Below are positions 51,701 to 59,389 of a stretch of 64,000 bases of DNA, piece after piece. The notes below the pieces were generated by a model that searched no databases, had not been told where the DNA came from, and saw only the letters and a list, made by a program, of their open reading frames with translations. Source of the stretch: Limnobacter sp. 130 (lineage in GTDB: Bacteria; Pseudomonadota; Gammaproteobacteria; Burkholderiales; Burkholderiaceae_B); assembly GCF_902506325.1 (NCBI RefSeq), contig NZ_LR732330.1, positions 1 through 64,000 on the forward strand, written 5' to 3'. Every line of letters begins with the position of its first letter. The first letter of the stretch is position 1. The position numbers were made by a program, and so were the translations under genes.

Positions 51701-52558
51701 ATGGCGGGTTTGCAGATGACACAGGAAACTCACCTGGTCCCCATGCAGGGTGGTGGCCACGTGGCCTTGCACAGGTACAAGCCTGCCAAGCCCGTAGGTT
51801 TGCCAGTGGTGGTTGCGCATGGCACGTTGTCCAACCAGTTGGCAGTGGAACATTTGGGAAGTTTTCTGGCCGAGCAGGGTTTCGACACCTGGTTGTTGGA
51901 GTGGGGCGGGCACGGGCATGCAAAGCCAGCGCACCGCAAACAAAACTTTGAATATCCCGCTTTGAATGATTTGCCCGCAGCCATTGATTTCATTGTTCAG
52001 TACACGGGCTTTGAACAGCTGCATTGGACTTCCCACAGTGGGGGTGGTTTGCTCGCGCTGATGTTGCTGGCGCGCCAGCCACAACGCCTGGCACAAATCA
52101 AAACCCTGAGCCTGATTGGTGCGCAAGTCACCGACGCAGCACCCAACCTGAAAGAAAAAATGCGGGTGGCTGCCCTGGGTACCTTAACGCGCCTGTTCGG
52201 CCGTACACCCCGAAAGCTGGTACCCATCGGCCCCGAGGGTGAGCCCACATTGCTGCTGGTGCAGTGGTGCAAGTGGAATTTGAGTGGGCGATGGAAAGGC
52301 ACTGACGGTTTTGATTACCTGGAGGCACTCAAACAAATTAACGTGCCTTCACTGGTGATTGCCGGAGGTCGGGACGAAGTGGCACCCACCAAAGGTTGTC
52401 GGCGAATTTACGAGGCACTGGGTGGCCCCAAAACCTGGCACGAATGCACTGTGAAGCAGGGGTTCAGCAAAGACTTTTCGCACAGCCAAATGATTCGTGG
52501 CGAAGCCGCGAAAACGGAAGTGTTTCCGCTGCTGCACCGTTTCATTCAAGCGGCTTGA
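51701..52558 (+). CDS. Alpha/beta-hydrolase
   Basis: A ~285-residue hydrolase: VVVAHGTLSNQL, LLEWGGHGHA, the nucleophile elbow in HWTSHSGGGLLAL (Ser in SHSGGG), Asp in GGRDEVAPT and His in FSHSQMI. This resembles the poly(3-hydroxybutyrate)-depolymerase- and lipase-like membrane-associated hydrolases. Start choice: ATG 51701, or TTG 51692 which overlaps the SDR stop (TTGA). Third gene of the operon. The substrate is not evident. Confidence 0.85.
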   Translation: MAGLQMTQETHLVPMQGGGHVALHRYKPAKPVGLPVVVAHGTLSNQLAVEHLGSFLAEQGFDTWLLEWGGHGHAKPAHRKQNFEYPALNDLPAAIDFIVQYTGFEQLHWTSHSGGGLLALMLLARQPQRLAQIKTLSLIGAQVTDAAPNLKEKMRVAALGTLTRLFGRTPRKLVPIGPEGEPTLLLVQWCKWNLSGRWKGTDGFDYLEALKQINVPSLVIAGGRDEVAPTKGCRRIYEALGGPKTWHECTVKQGFSKDFSHSQMIRGEAAKTEVFPLLHRFIQAA

Positions 52559-52561
52559 AGA

Positions 52562-53245
52562 TTACTTTCTGATCAGAAACTTTTCAAAGTGAGCTGCAAT
52601 ATTGGGGCAGCTTTCCACCTTGATGTGTGGGGGTAGTTTGCGCAGTGTGTGTTTGAACAGCGTGTGCAGCACATTGATCACACCGTTGATTGTTTTGCTG
52701 ATCACAAAGTTAAAACCCATCAGGTCTTTGGGTGTGTACACCAGCGGCACCAGCGCAGTTTCAATCGCCTCAATCAACAGCTCAACACCTTCTTGAATGC
52801 GCGTATCGTCTTTCATGGCCAGCGCATTCATGACATCGCTGGCATTTTCGGCATAAGTCGTGGTGACCGGAATTACGATGTAAGGGCATTCTTTGCCGTT
52901 CAGGTTCAGCAGGTGAACCATGTCGTGAAAGTGGTGTATCACCGGCGGCACGCGTTTGTTGGCGATGAATTTGATCAGCCAACCGATGTAGTGCTGTGCC
53001 TCGCTTTGCACCTTGTGAATCACCTTTGATGCATCTTGCAGCATTTTGTCGGGCTGGGTTTTGTTCAACTCGTCGAGCAAGTGAGTAAAGCAGGTATCGA
53101 GCAGTTGCACATAGGTTTGTGCCAGCAGGTCAGCCCCCAAGGCTTTGTCTTCATCGCTGATGGGTTTGGATGCGCGAACATGCAGCGCCTTCATCTGGGT
53201 GTAAACATCTTCTTTGATTTGAACGGCAATATAGGGTGTGATCAT
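52562..53245 (-). CDS. Hypothetical all-helical protein
   Basis: A 227-residue protein with no signal peptide, predicted largely helical. Features: PYIAVQIKEDVYTQMKAL at the start, QHYIGWLIKFIANKRVPPVIHHFHDMVHLLN in the middle (His cluster HHFHD), GVELLIEAIETALVPLVYTPKDLMGF, and a C-terminal part rich in Lys/His. The His cluster might bind metal. It is convergent with the hydrolase operon (3-base gap) and divergent from the Sel1-repeat gene. No family recognised. Confidence 0.6.
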   Translation of the reverse strand: MITPYIAVQIKEDVYTQMKALHVRASKPISDEDKALGADLLAQTYVQLLDTCFTHLLDELNKTQPDKMLQDASKVIHKVQSEAQHYIGWLIKFIANKRVPPVIHHFHDMVHLLNLNGKECPYIVIPVTTTYAENASDVMNALAMKDDTRIQEGVELLIEAIETALVPLVYTPKDLMGFNFVISKTINGVINVLHTLFKHTLRKLPPHIKVESCPNIAAHFEKFLIRK

Positions 53246-53292
53246 GATTATTCAGTAAGATCTCGATTCGAACAGTTTACGTTTAACACGCC

Positions 53293-54189
53293 ATGCAATC
53301 CCAACCCCCAGTCGAATTCACCGACGAAATCAAATCCCTTTTTGTTGCGAAGAAGTTGCCACAGGCACGCCAGCGCTTGCTGGACACCCTGAAACATCAA
53401 TGGGACGGTCACTACAACCTGATCGCGTTCACTTATCTGTATGCAGAGAACCGCAGTGAGGAAGATTGCCAGCAGGCGTTGCAGTGGCTTGAAAAAGGTG
53501 TTGAAGCGAATGAAGTGGATGCCAAGGTTATTCTCGGGCGTTTGCTGGTGTCTGGTGAATTGGGCATGCAAGATGTTCCGCGTGGCGTAAGTTTGCTGGA
53601 ACAAGCCGCCCAGGCCGGGGTGTTGATGGCCGTACTTACCTTGGCCCAAATATACAAGGGCGGCGTAGAAGGACATCTGGATGCCAGCGCTGACTTGACC
53701 GCACAATACACCCGGCAGGCTGCCGACTTGGGCGATCCGAATTCGGCTTACCACCTGGCACTTGAGCTAGAACGTGCGCCAGTGCCCGATTTTGCGCAAG
53801 CCTTCAAGTATTTTGACAAAGCAGCGCAGGGCGGTTTGTCGCAGGCCATGCACAACGTGGGTGTGTATTATCTTCACGGCAAAGGGCTTGAAAAAAATGC
53901 AGCTTTGGCCATGGCTTACTTCACTGAAGCAGCCAAACTCGGTTCACCCCTGTCCATGCTGAGTTTGTCTTTGCTGTATCTCGATGGCGTTGAAGTGTCG
54001 AAGGATCGGGGTGTTGCCTTAAGCTGGCTTTACATTTACCAAGTGCTTTTTCCCGAGACCGACATACCGGAGCAGCTTCAATTGTTGCTTGATGATGTTT
54101 CTCCCGAGGAAGAGAATTTTGCACGCGGGGCGGCGCAAAACTTCGTCAGTCATCAATTGAATAAACCCCCTAGCGGAACATTGCACTAA
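53293..54189 (+). CDS. Sel1-repeat (TPR-like) protein
   Basis: A 298-residue protein built of Sel1-like helical repeats, each ~36 residues: VILGRLLVSGELGMQDVPRG, LTLAQIYKGGVEGHLD, YHLALELERAPVPDFAQ, NVGVYYLHGKGLEKNA and LSLLYLDGVEVSKDRG. No signal peptide, so it is probably cytoplasmic. Such repeats act as protein-binding scaffolds. Divergent from the helical hypothetical gene and upstream of the 42-residue Cys-rich gene. Confidence 0.85.
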   Translation: MQSQPPVEFTDEIKSLFVAKKLPQARQRLLDTLKHQWDGHYNLIAFTYLYAENRSEEDCQQALQWLEKGVEANEVDAKVILGRLLVSGELGMQDVPRGVSLLEQAAQAGVLMAVLTLAQIYKGGVEGHLDASADLTAQYTRQAADLGDPNSAYHLALELERAPVPDFAQAFKYFDKAAQGGLSQAMHNVGVYYLHGKGLEKNAALAMAYFTEAAKLGSPLSMLSLSLLYLDGVEVSKDRGVALSWLYIYQVLFPETDIPEQLQLLLDDVSPEEENFARGAAQNFVSHQLNKPPSGTLH

Positions 54190-54240
54190 TCTGCAATACT
54201 GAATGTGGGAGCTTTCCCATAACCACAAACGAGGACCGCC

Positions 54241-54369
54241 ATGACTGTTTGCCCGATTGCGATTGCTGTTGGTTGTCAAAAATGTCCTGCATTTAAAATT
54301 TGCCCTGCCAAGTCGATCCTGGGTGATCAACCCAAGGCAGGCGAAAAGCAGCCCGAAAAGAAACAGTAA
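54241..54369 (+). CDS. 42-residue Cys-rich protein
   Basis: A small gene with a good ribosome-binding site (CGAGGAC before ATG 54241). The protein begins TVCPIAIAVGCQKCPAFKI and continues CPAKSILGD, then a Lys/Gln/Pro-rich tail. Four Cys, spaced C-x8-C-x2-C-x5-C, with two CP pairs, suggest a small metal or Fe-S site, or a structural zinc knuckle. It is followed by a strong terminator after 21 bases, as expected for a short transcript. I recall similar short proteins in other proteobacteria but cannot name the family. No annotated function known to me. Confidence 0.65.
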   Translation: MTVCPIAIAVGCQKCPAFKICPAKSILGDQPKAGEKQPEKKQ

Positions 54370-54390
54370 GTTGCGATACTTTTTCTGAAA

Positions 54391-54418
54391 AACCCCGACC
54401 TGGTTCGGGGTTTTTTTT
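54391..54418 (+). terminator. Intrinsic terminator after the Cys-rich gene
   Basis: AACCCCGA (54391-54398) pairs with TCGGGGTT (54405-54412) around a 6-base loop, followed by a T8 run. It separates the 42-residue gene from the symporter gene. Confidence 0.92.
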
Positions 54419-54543
54419 GCGCCAATAATTTGTTTGATTTGTTAATAAAAGTGTCGCGGGCATATTGCTTGCGTAATAAACTGAAAATTCGCCACAGCAG
54501 CACCAAATTGGCGCATCGCTTTTCACAACAAGGAGAACAATGC

Positions 54544-55887
54544 ATGGAAGCACTCACGCAATTTGTTAATGCAATCAACGGCATCGTGTGGGGTCCTCCC
54601 ATGCTTGTCGCCATCTTGGGAACTGGTCTGTTTTTGCAATTACGTTTGAAATTCATGCCCATATTTAAAATTGGCATGGGCTTTCGTTGGGTTTGGAAAA
54701 GCCGCACGCCTGATGAAAACGCCAAGGGCGACATCACACCATACGCTGCACTAATGACTGCATTGGCTGCAACCGTGGGTACGGGCAATATCGCTGGCGT
54801 GGCCACAGCCATTGCGCTGGGTGGCCCAGGGGCTTTGTTCTGGATGTGGATGACCGCACTGGTGGGCATGGCAACAAAATATGCAGAGGTGCTGCTGGCG
54901 GTGCATTATCGCGAAACAGACACCCGTGGACATCAAGTGGGCGGCCCCATGTATGCCATTAAAAATGGCTTGGGCAAGAACTGGAAATGGCTTGGTATTG
55001 CCTTTGCCTTGTTTGGTGGCCTGGCCGGTTTTGGTATCGGCAATATGGTGCAGTCCAACAGCGTGGCCGATGTGCTCAATGTCACTTTTGGCATCGACAA
55101 ATGGATTTCCGGAATTGTGATGACCGTGTTGGTGGGCTTTGTGTTGATTGGTGGCGTGAAGCGAATTGGTGCAGTGGCTCAAAAAATCGTGCCTTTCATG
55201 TGCGTGGCTTACATCATCACCTCGCTGATTGTTCTGGGTATGTACATTCAGGAAATTCCCGCCGCTTTTGCCTTGATTATTGAAAGCGCATTTAATCCTG
55301 TTGCAGCCACAGGCGGTTTTGCCGGTGCTGCGATCATGCTGGCCATTCGTTATGGTGTGGCACGTGGAATTTTTTCCAATGAAGCTGGTTTGGGTACAGC
55401 AGGTATTGCCCAGGCAGCGGGGAAGAGCAAAAACCCGGTTGAGTCTGGTCTGGTTGGCATGATGGGTACCTTCATCGACACCATCATTGTTTGCACCATG
55501 ACTGGTTTGGTGATCATCGTAACCGGCGTGTGGAACAGTGGTGTGAATGGTGCAGCGCTTAGCTCCAGCGCATACGCCACAGGCTTGCCCGGTGTTGGTG
55601 AGTATGTACTGGCGATTTCACTCGCATTTTTCGCTTTCTCGACCATTATTGGCTGGTCGTATTTTGGTGAAAAGTGCTGGGAGTTCATCGCCGGAACGGC
55701 AATTACCATGCCTTACCGCGTTCTGTGGACAGGTTTCGTGATGGTGGGTGCTGTTACCCAACTTGACTTCGTATGGCTGGTGGCAGACACGCTGAATGCG
55801 TTCATGGCCTTGCCCAACCTGATTTCATTGTTGTTGCTTTCGCCTGTCATTGTGAAACTCACAAACGAGTATTTCGCCAACAAATAA
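54544..55887 (+). CDS. AGCS-family sodium:alanine (glycine) symporter
   Basis: A 447-residue transporter; start ATG 54544 after AAGGAGAAC. It has about eleven hydrophobic helices with the AGCS signatures MTALAATVGTGNIAGVATAIALGGPGALFWMW (about 77-108), GVARGIFSNEAGLGTAGIAQA and FSTIIGWSYFGEKCWEF. It imports Ala or Gly with Na+ at the inner membrane. A 12-bp perfect hairpin follows 20 bases after the stop. Single gene. Confidence 0.93.
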   Translation: MEALTQFVNAINGIVWGPPMLVAILGTGLFLQLRLKFMPIFKIGMGFRWVWKSRTPDENAKGDITPYAALMTALAATVGTGNIAGVATAIALGGPGALFWMWMTALVGMATKYAEVLLAVHYRETDTRGHQVGGPMYAIKNGLGKNWKWLGIAFALFGGLAGFGIGNMVQSNSVADVLNVTFGIDKWISGIVMTVLVGFVLIGGVKRIGAVAQKIVPFMCVAYIITSLIVLGMYIQEIPAAFALIIESAFNPVAATGGFAGAAIMLAIRYGVARGIFSNEAGLGTAGIAQAAGKSKNPVESGLVGMMGTFIDTIIVCTMTGLVIIVTGVWNSGVNGAALSSSAYATGLPGVGEYVLAISLAFFAFSTIIGWSYFGEKCWEFIAGTAITMPYRVLWTGFVMVGAVTQLDFVWLVADTLNAFMALPNLISLLLLSPVIVKLTNEYFANK

Positions 55888-55907
55888 TTTCTGAATCCTT
55901 ATCAAAC

Positions 55908-55936
55908 CGGCAAACCGCAATCTCTGCGGTTTGCCG
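55908..55936. terminator. 12-bp perfect hairpin after the symporter gene
   Basis: CGGCAAACCGCA (55908-55919) and TGCGGTTTGCCG (55925-55936) pair fully around a 5-base loop. No T run follows, so it is not a standard intrinsic terminator; it may protect the 3' end of the mRNA or act with Rho. The rest of the gap up to 56061 shows nothing else. Confidence 0.55.
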
Positions 55937-56061
55937 TCCACACTTGAACCTGTTTCGAGTTTTCTACCAAGTTTTACCGATTGTTCTGCGCTTTGCCGCC
56001 ATGATACGGTCCCCTTGCTCAAGCACGCGCTTACCCACCATATGCCTTCAGGAACATACGC

Positions 56062-56592
56062 ATGGCTGATGTAAAACGTTTCAACAATGTGAAAAGCAGT
56101 TTTCTGGTGTTGATCGTTGCATTCTGGCCGGGTTTTGCATCCAGTGAAGCGTCGCTGGACGTTCTGTTGAATCAGCCCGTACCCGAGCAGTCATACAGCA
56201 CTGAAATTCAAAATGCACTATTGGCTCATTATTCAAGCTGGGCAGGTACTCGCCACAAGTTGGGCGGTACCGGTACAAATGGTGTCGACTGTTCCAGCTT
56301 TATTCAAGCACTGTTCGAGGACAAATTTAAGCTTCAATTGCCGCGCAGCTCGCGTGAGCAAATGACCATGGGCGAGCGAGTGGATATCGCTGATTTACGC
56401 ACTGGTGACCTTCTGTTTTTTCGCACGGGTCCCACACGCCGACATGTGGGCGTTTACATGGGCAACGACCAATTCATGCATGTGTCCACACGCGCGGGTG
56501 TTGAAATAGCCAAGTTGCTCAGCCCCTATTGGCAGCGTCATTTTATTACCGCACGCCGTATTGGGTTGAACGGTTTTACACCTTCAAACTGA
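56062..56592 (+). CDS. NlpC/P60 cell-wall hydrolase
   Basis: A 176-residue exported protein: an N-terminal hydrophobic leader (SFLVLIVAFWPGFASS), then an NlpC/P60 domain with HKLGGTGTNGVDCSSFIQALF (catalytic Cys in VDCSSF), LRTGDLLFF and RRHVGVYMGNDQFMHVST with the catalytic His residues. It cleaves peptidoglycan stem peptides (D-Glu to diamino acid) in the periplasm. Small single-domain form, as in E. coli NlpC/Spr. Its 3' end overlaps the convergent transporter gene by 17 bases. Confidence 0.88.
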   Translation: MADVKRFNNVKSSFLVLIVAFWPGFASSEASLDVLLNQPVPEQSYSTEIQNALLAHYSSWAGTRHKLGGTGTNGVDCSSFIQALFEDKFKLQLPRSSREQMTMGERVDIADLRTGDLLFFRTGPTRRHVGVYMGNDQFMHVSTRAGVEIAKLLSPYWQRHFITARRIGLNGFTPSN

Positions 56593-57283
56593 ATGGTGTG
56601 AAGTTGGTTTTGTTGTCATAGTAGTCTTCATTTTCTGCTCGTTTTAATCGAGCGACTATCCAATACGTCAGCGGCGTAGCGAGTATCTCCCAACTGGTTT
56701 TAAGCACGTACTGGGTTAATGCCACCGTGATAATTTGATCGGTGGTCATGATTCCCCAGAATGCGATGGTGTAGAACAAGCTTGAATCAATGAATTCACC
56801 CACCACAGTGGAGCCAATGGTTCGTGTCCACAACCATTTGCCTTGGGTCCAGATTTTCATCTTGGCCAGCACAAAGCTGTTGATAAAACTGCCACTCCAG
56901 AATGCAATCAGCGAGGCCAGAACAATTCGCCATGTGTTGCCAAATACACTTTCAATGGCCGCTTGTTTGTCAACCCAGAAGGGTGCAGCAGGCAAGTTCA
57001 CTACGGTAAACGCCATGAATGAGGCAAAGGCCAGCGCACCGAATCCTGCCCACACAGCCCTTCGGTCACGGCCATAACCATACACCTCGGTCAGGATGTC
57101 ACCAAAAATATAGGAAATGGGAAAGAACAACACGCCTGCCGCAAAGGTGACCGTGCCGACCATGGGCAGGTTCAATTCGGCAATTTTTGCAGGCCCAATC
57201 AGGTTGGAGCACAGCAGCACGGCCACAAAAGCGACCAGGACAAACTCATAGTATTTATATTGGCGCATCCAAAACTGGCTCAA
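56576..57283 (-). CDS. Queuosine-precursor transporter (VUT/YhhQ family)
   Basis: A 235-residue protein with six hydrophobic helices: FVLVAFVAVLLCSNLIGPAK, VTFAAGVLFFPISYIFGDILTEVYGYGR (the family signature PISYIFGDILTEVYGY), FGALAFASFMAFTVVNLP, ASLIAFWSGSFINSFVLAKMK and others. The pattern matches YhhQ/VUT proteins, which import the tRNA modification precursors preQ0/preQ1. Single gene; no Q-biosynthesis gene is adjacent. Confidence 0.9.
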   Translation of the reverse strand: MSQFWMRQYKYYEFVLVAFVAVLLCSNLIGPAKIAELNLPMVGTVTFAAGVLFFPISYIFGDILTEVYGYGRDRRAVWAGFGALAFASFMAFTVVNLPAAPFWVDKQAAIESVFGNTWRIVLASLIAFWSGSFINSFVLAKMKIWTQGKWLWTRTIGSTVVGEFIDSSLFYTIAFWGIMTTDQIITVALTQYVLKTSWEILATPLTYWIVARLKRAENEDYYDNKTNFTPFSLKV

Positions 57284-57423
57284 ATGGTTAGTGTGATTAA
57301 TGTGTTTGTTGAGTGTATCGCGTAGTCATTGTGCTTATTGTAGTAATGAATATCGCACCCTATACTCAAACAGTAATAATTTTTGTTTAATGTTTTAGTG
57401 TCAACTGCAGTGAGGATGGGAAA

Positions 57424-59025
57424 ATGAACAGTTTAAGGAAGGCGACAAACCCGAACAAGAACAATAAGTTTACTAAGAAAATTCTGACAGGTAGCCTTTT
57501 GGCAGTCCTGAGCGTGGCGGCATTTGCCTCTAGCCATCGCGAAGCGCCCTCAATTACCACCACACCAAAAGCAGATGGAACTGACTTTTACATGTTCCGA
57601 AGCTACGAGACGAACCGGTCTGATTTCATTACCGTGATCGCGAATTATCAACCGTTGCAAGACGGTTATGGCGGTCCGAATTACTTCTCGATGGATCCCA
57701 ATGCCCTGTATGAAATTCACATCGACAACGATGGCGATGCGCAGGAAGAAATCACTTTTCAGTTTAATTTCAAGAATACGCTGCGAGATATTCAGCTGCC
57801 AATTGGCACCACCAATCCGCCATCGGTTAGCATTCCCTTGATTCAGGCCGGAACGGTGTCTGCTTTGTCAGATCCAAACCTGAATTTAACCGAAAGCTAT
57901 ACCATGACCGTGGTTCGCGATGGTCGCCGCAATAGCAACCGTACATTGGCTGCCAAAACCAGCGGAGGCAGTACCACGCTGGAAAAACCAGTGGATTATA
58001 TTGGTGAAAAAACGCTGGGTGATGCCGCGGCTTACCAGACCTATGCAAATCAACATATTCACACTGTGAGCATTCCGGGTTGTGCAAGCGGCACTAATCA
58101 GGCACGTGTGTTTGTAGGTCAGCGCCAGGAAGGTTTTGCGGTTAATCTGGGCACAATCTTCGACCTTGTAAACGCGCCGGCAGAGGTTATTGGCAACAGG
58201 GCTATGTTTGCAAACGAAGCCGCAGCCAATTCAATTCAAGACAAAAACGTCACCAGTATTGCTTTGGAAATTCACAAAGATTGTTTGGCACCAAGTACAG
58301 AGAAGGTGATTGGTGGTTGGACCACAGCCAGCGTGCGTCAGGTTCAAATTGGCGACGGCGTTCCAGGGCAAGGCCACCAGAAAGCTGAAAAAGTAGGTGG
58401 TGCATGGGTTCAGGTTTCACGCTTGGGCATGCCTTTGGTCAACGAGGTTGTAATCGGTTTGAAAGACAAAGACCGGTTCAATGCATCCAAGCCAAGTGGC
58501 GATGGTCAATTCTTGACCTATGTTTCGAACCCTACCTTGCCTCAGTTGATAAGCATGGTTGTGCCTGGTCTTGAAAACACAGCCCCCATAAACTTTCCTC
58601 GTACCGATCTGCTCAATGTTTTTCTTGCTGGTATTCAAGGTGTGAACCGGCCTGCGAATGTGACGCTTTCGGAAATGTTGCGGTTGAACACCACGATTGC
58701 CCCCAAGCCATTTGCTGAACAGCAGACTCTCGGTGTACTCGCCGGCGACTTGGCAGGCTTTCCAAATGGCCGCAGACCGAAAGACGATGTGGTTGATGTG
58801 GCGCTAGTTGCGGTGATGGGCGGTTTGTGCGTAGCCAATGGTGCAAATAACGGGTTTGGGCTAAACACTGTGCCTGGAACAACCTTGAGTTCAGCTTGTA
58901 ATCCAGATAGTGTGCCTTTGGGTGATACCTCGCTGCAGGTGCATGATGCTGTTGATCAAGCACAAGTGCCATTTCTCAATGTATTTCCGTACTTGAATAC
59001 ACCAATTCCTGGTGCGGTTAACTAA
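57424..59025 (+). CDS. DUF4331 exported protein
   Basis: A 533-residue protein: the signal peptide ends VAAFA, followed by SSHREAPSITTTPKADGTDFYMFRSYE, the hallmark DUF4331 start (SSHREAP). Later signatures are NYQPLQDGYGGPNYF, HIDNDGDAQEEITFQF and SRLGMPLVNEVVIGLKDKDRFNAS. The function is unknown; the His-Arg-Glu start and acidic DNDGD loop suggest metal binding. It heads a set with a small lipoprotein (22-base gap) and a TonB receptor. It is probably periplasmic or surface-exposed. Confidence 0.86.
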   Translation: MNSLRKATNPNKNNKFTKKILTGSLLAVLSVAAFASSHREAPSITTTPKADGTDFYMFRSYETNRSDFITVIANYQPLQDGYGGPNYFSMDPNALYEIHIDNDGDAQEEITFQFNFKNTLRDIQLPIGTTNPPSVSIPLIQAGTVSALSDPNLNLTESYTMTVVRDGRRNSNRTLAAKTSGGSTTLEKPVDYIGEKTLGDAAAYQTYANQHIHTVSIPGCASGTNQARVFVGQRQEGFAVNLGTIFDLVNAPAEVIGNRAMFANEAAANSIQDKNVTSIALEIHKDCLAPSTEKVIGGWTTASVRQVQIGDGVPGQGHQKAEKVGGAWVQVSRLGMPLVNEVVIGLKDKDRFNASKPSGDGQFLTYVSNPTLPQLISMVVPGLENTAPINFPRTDLLNVFLAGIQGVNRPANVTLSEMLRLNTTIAPKPFAEQQTLGVLAGDLAGFPNGRRPKDDVVDVALVAVMGGLCVANGANNGFGLNTVPGTTLSSACNPDSVPLGDTSLQVHDAVDQAQVPFLNVFPYLNTPIPGAVN

Positions 59026-59047
59026 TGTATGAGCCCAAGGAGGAATC

Positions 59048-59290
59048 ATGAATCTGAAAAACAAACTTGGACTTAGTGCGAGCGGAGCATTAATTCTTGC
59101 GCTTGCTGCATGTGGTGGTGGAGACGGTTCACCGTTTAACCTGGGCAGCGCCAGTAGCGATGGCAGTATCAGTTCCACAGAAGCAGGCACACTGGTTGGT
59201 AGCAGCACGGAAACCGGGGAACCTGATGATGTCAGCAATTTGATGCTGGCAACTTCCGAGACAGACGAGCCGTTTGATCTGCCTGACTAA
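59048..59290 (+). CDS. Small acidic lipoprotein
   Basis: An 80-residue lipoprotein: signal LSASGALILALAACGGGDG, lipobox LAAC. The mature ~58 residues are Ser/Thr/Asp/Glu-rich and low in aromatic residues. AAGGAGGAATC lies before ATG 59048. It is 22 bases after the DUF4331 gene and followed by a terminator, so the two form one transcript. No family recognised; it may be an accessory protein for DUF4331. Confidence 0.72.
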   Translation: MNLKNKLGLSASGALILALAACGGGDGSPFNLGSASSDGSISSTEAGTLVGSSTETGEPDDVSNLMLATSETDEPFDLPD

Positions 59291-59314
59291 CCGAAAGTTA
59301 ATGTACTGTATGGA

Positions 59315-59350
59315 AAATCCTGTGACTCACAAGGTTGCAGGATTTTTTTT
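59315..59350 (+). terminator. Intrinsic terminator after the small lipoprotein
   Basis: AAATCCTG (59315-59322) pairs with CAGGATTT (59338-59345) with a 15-base loop and a T8 run. It ends the DUF4331-lipoprotein transcript, so the TonB receptor downstream needs its own promoter or read-through. Confidence 0.82.
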
Positions 59351-59389
59351 GCTTAGTTAAACGTTCAATATGCTGTTACGGAAACCCGA

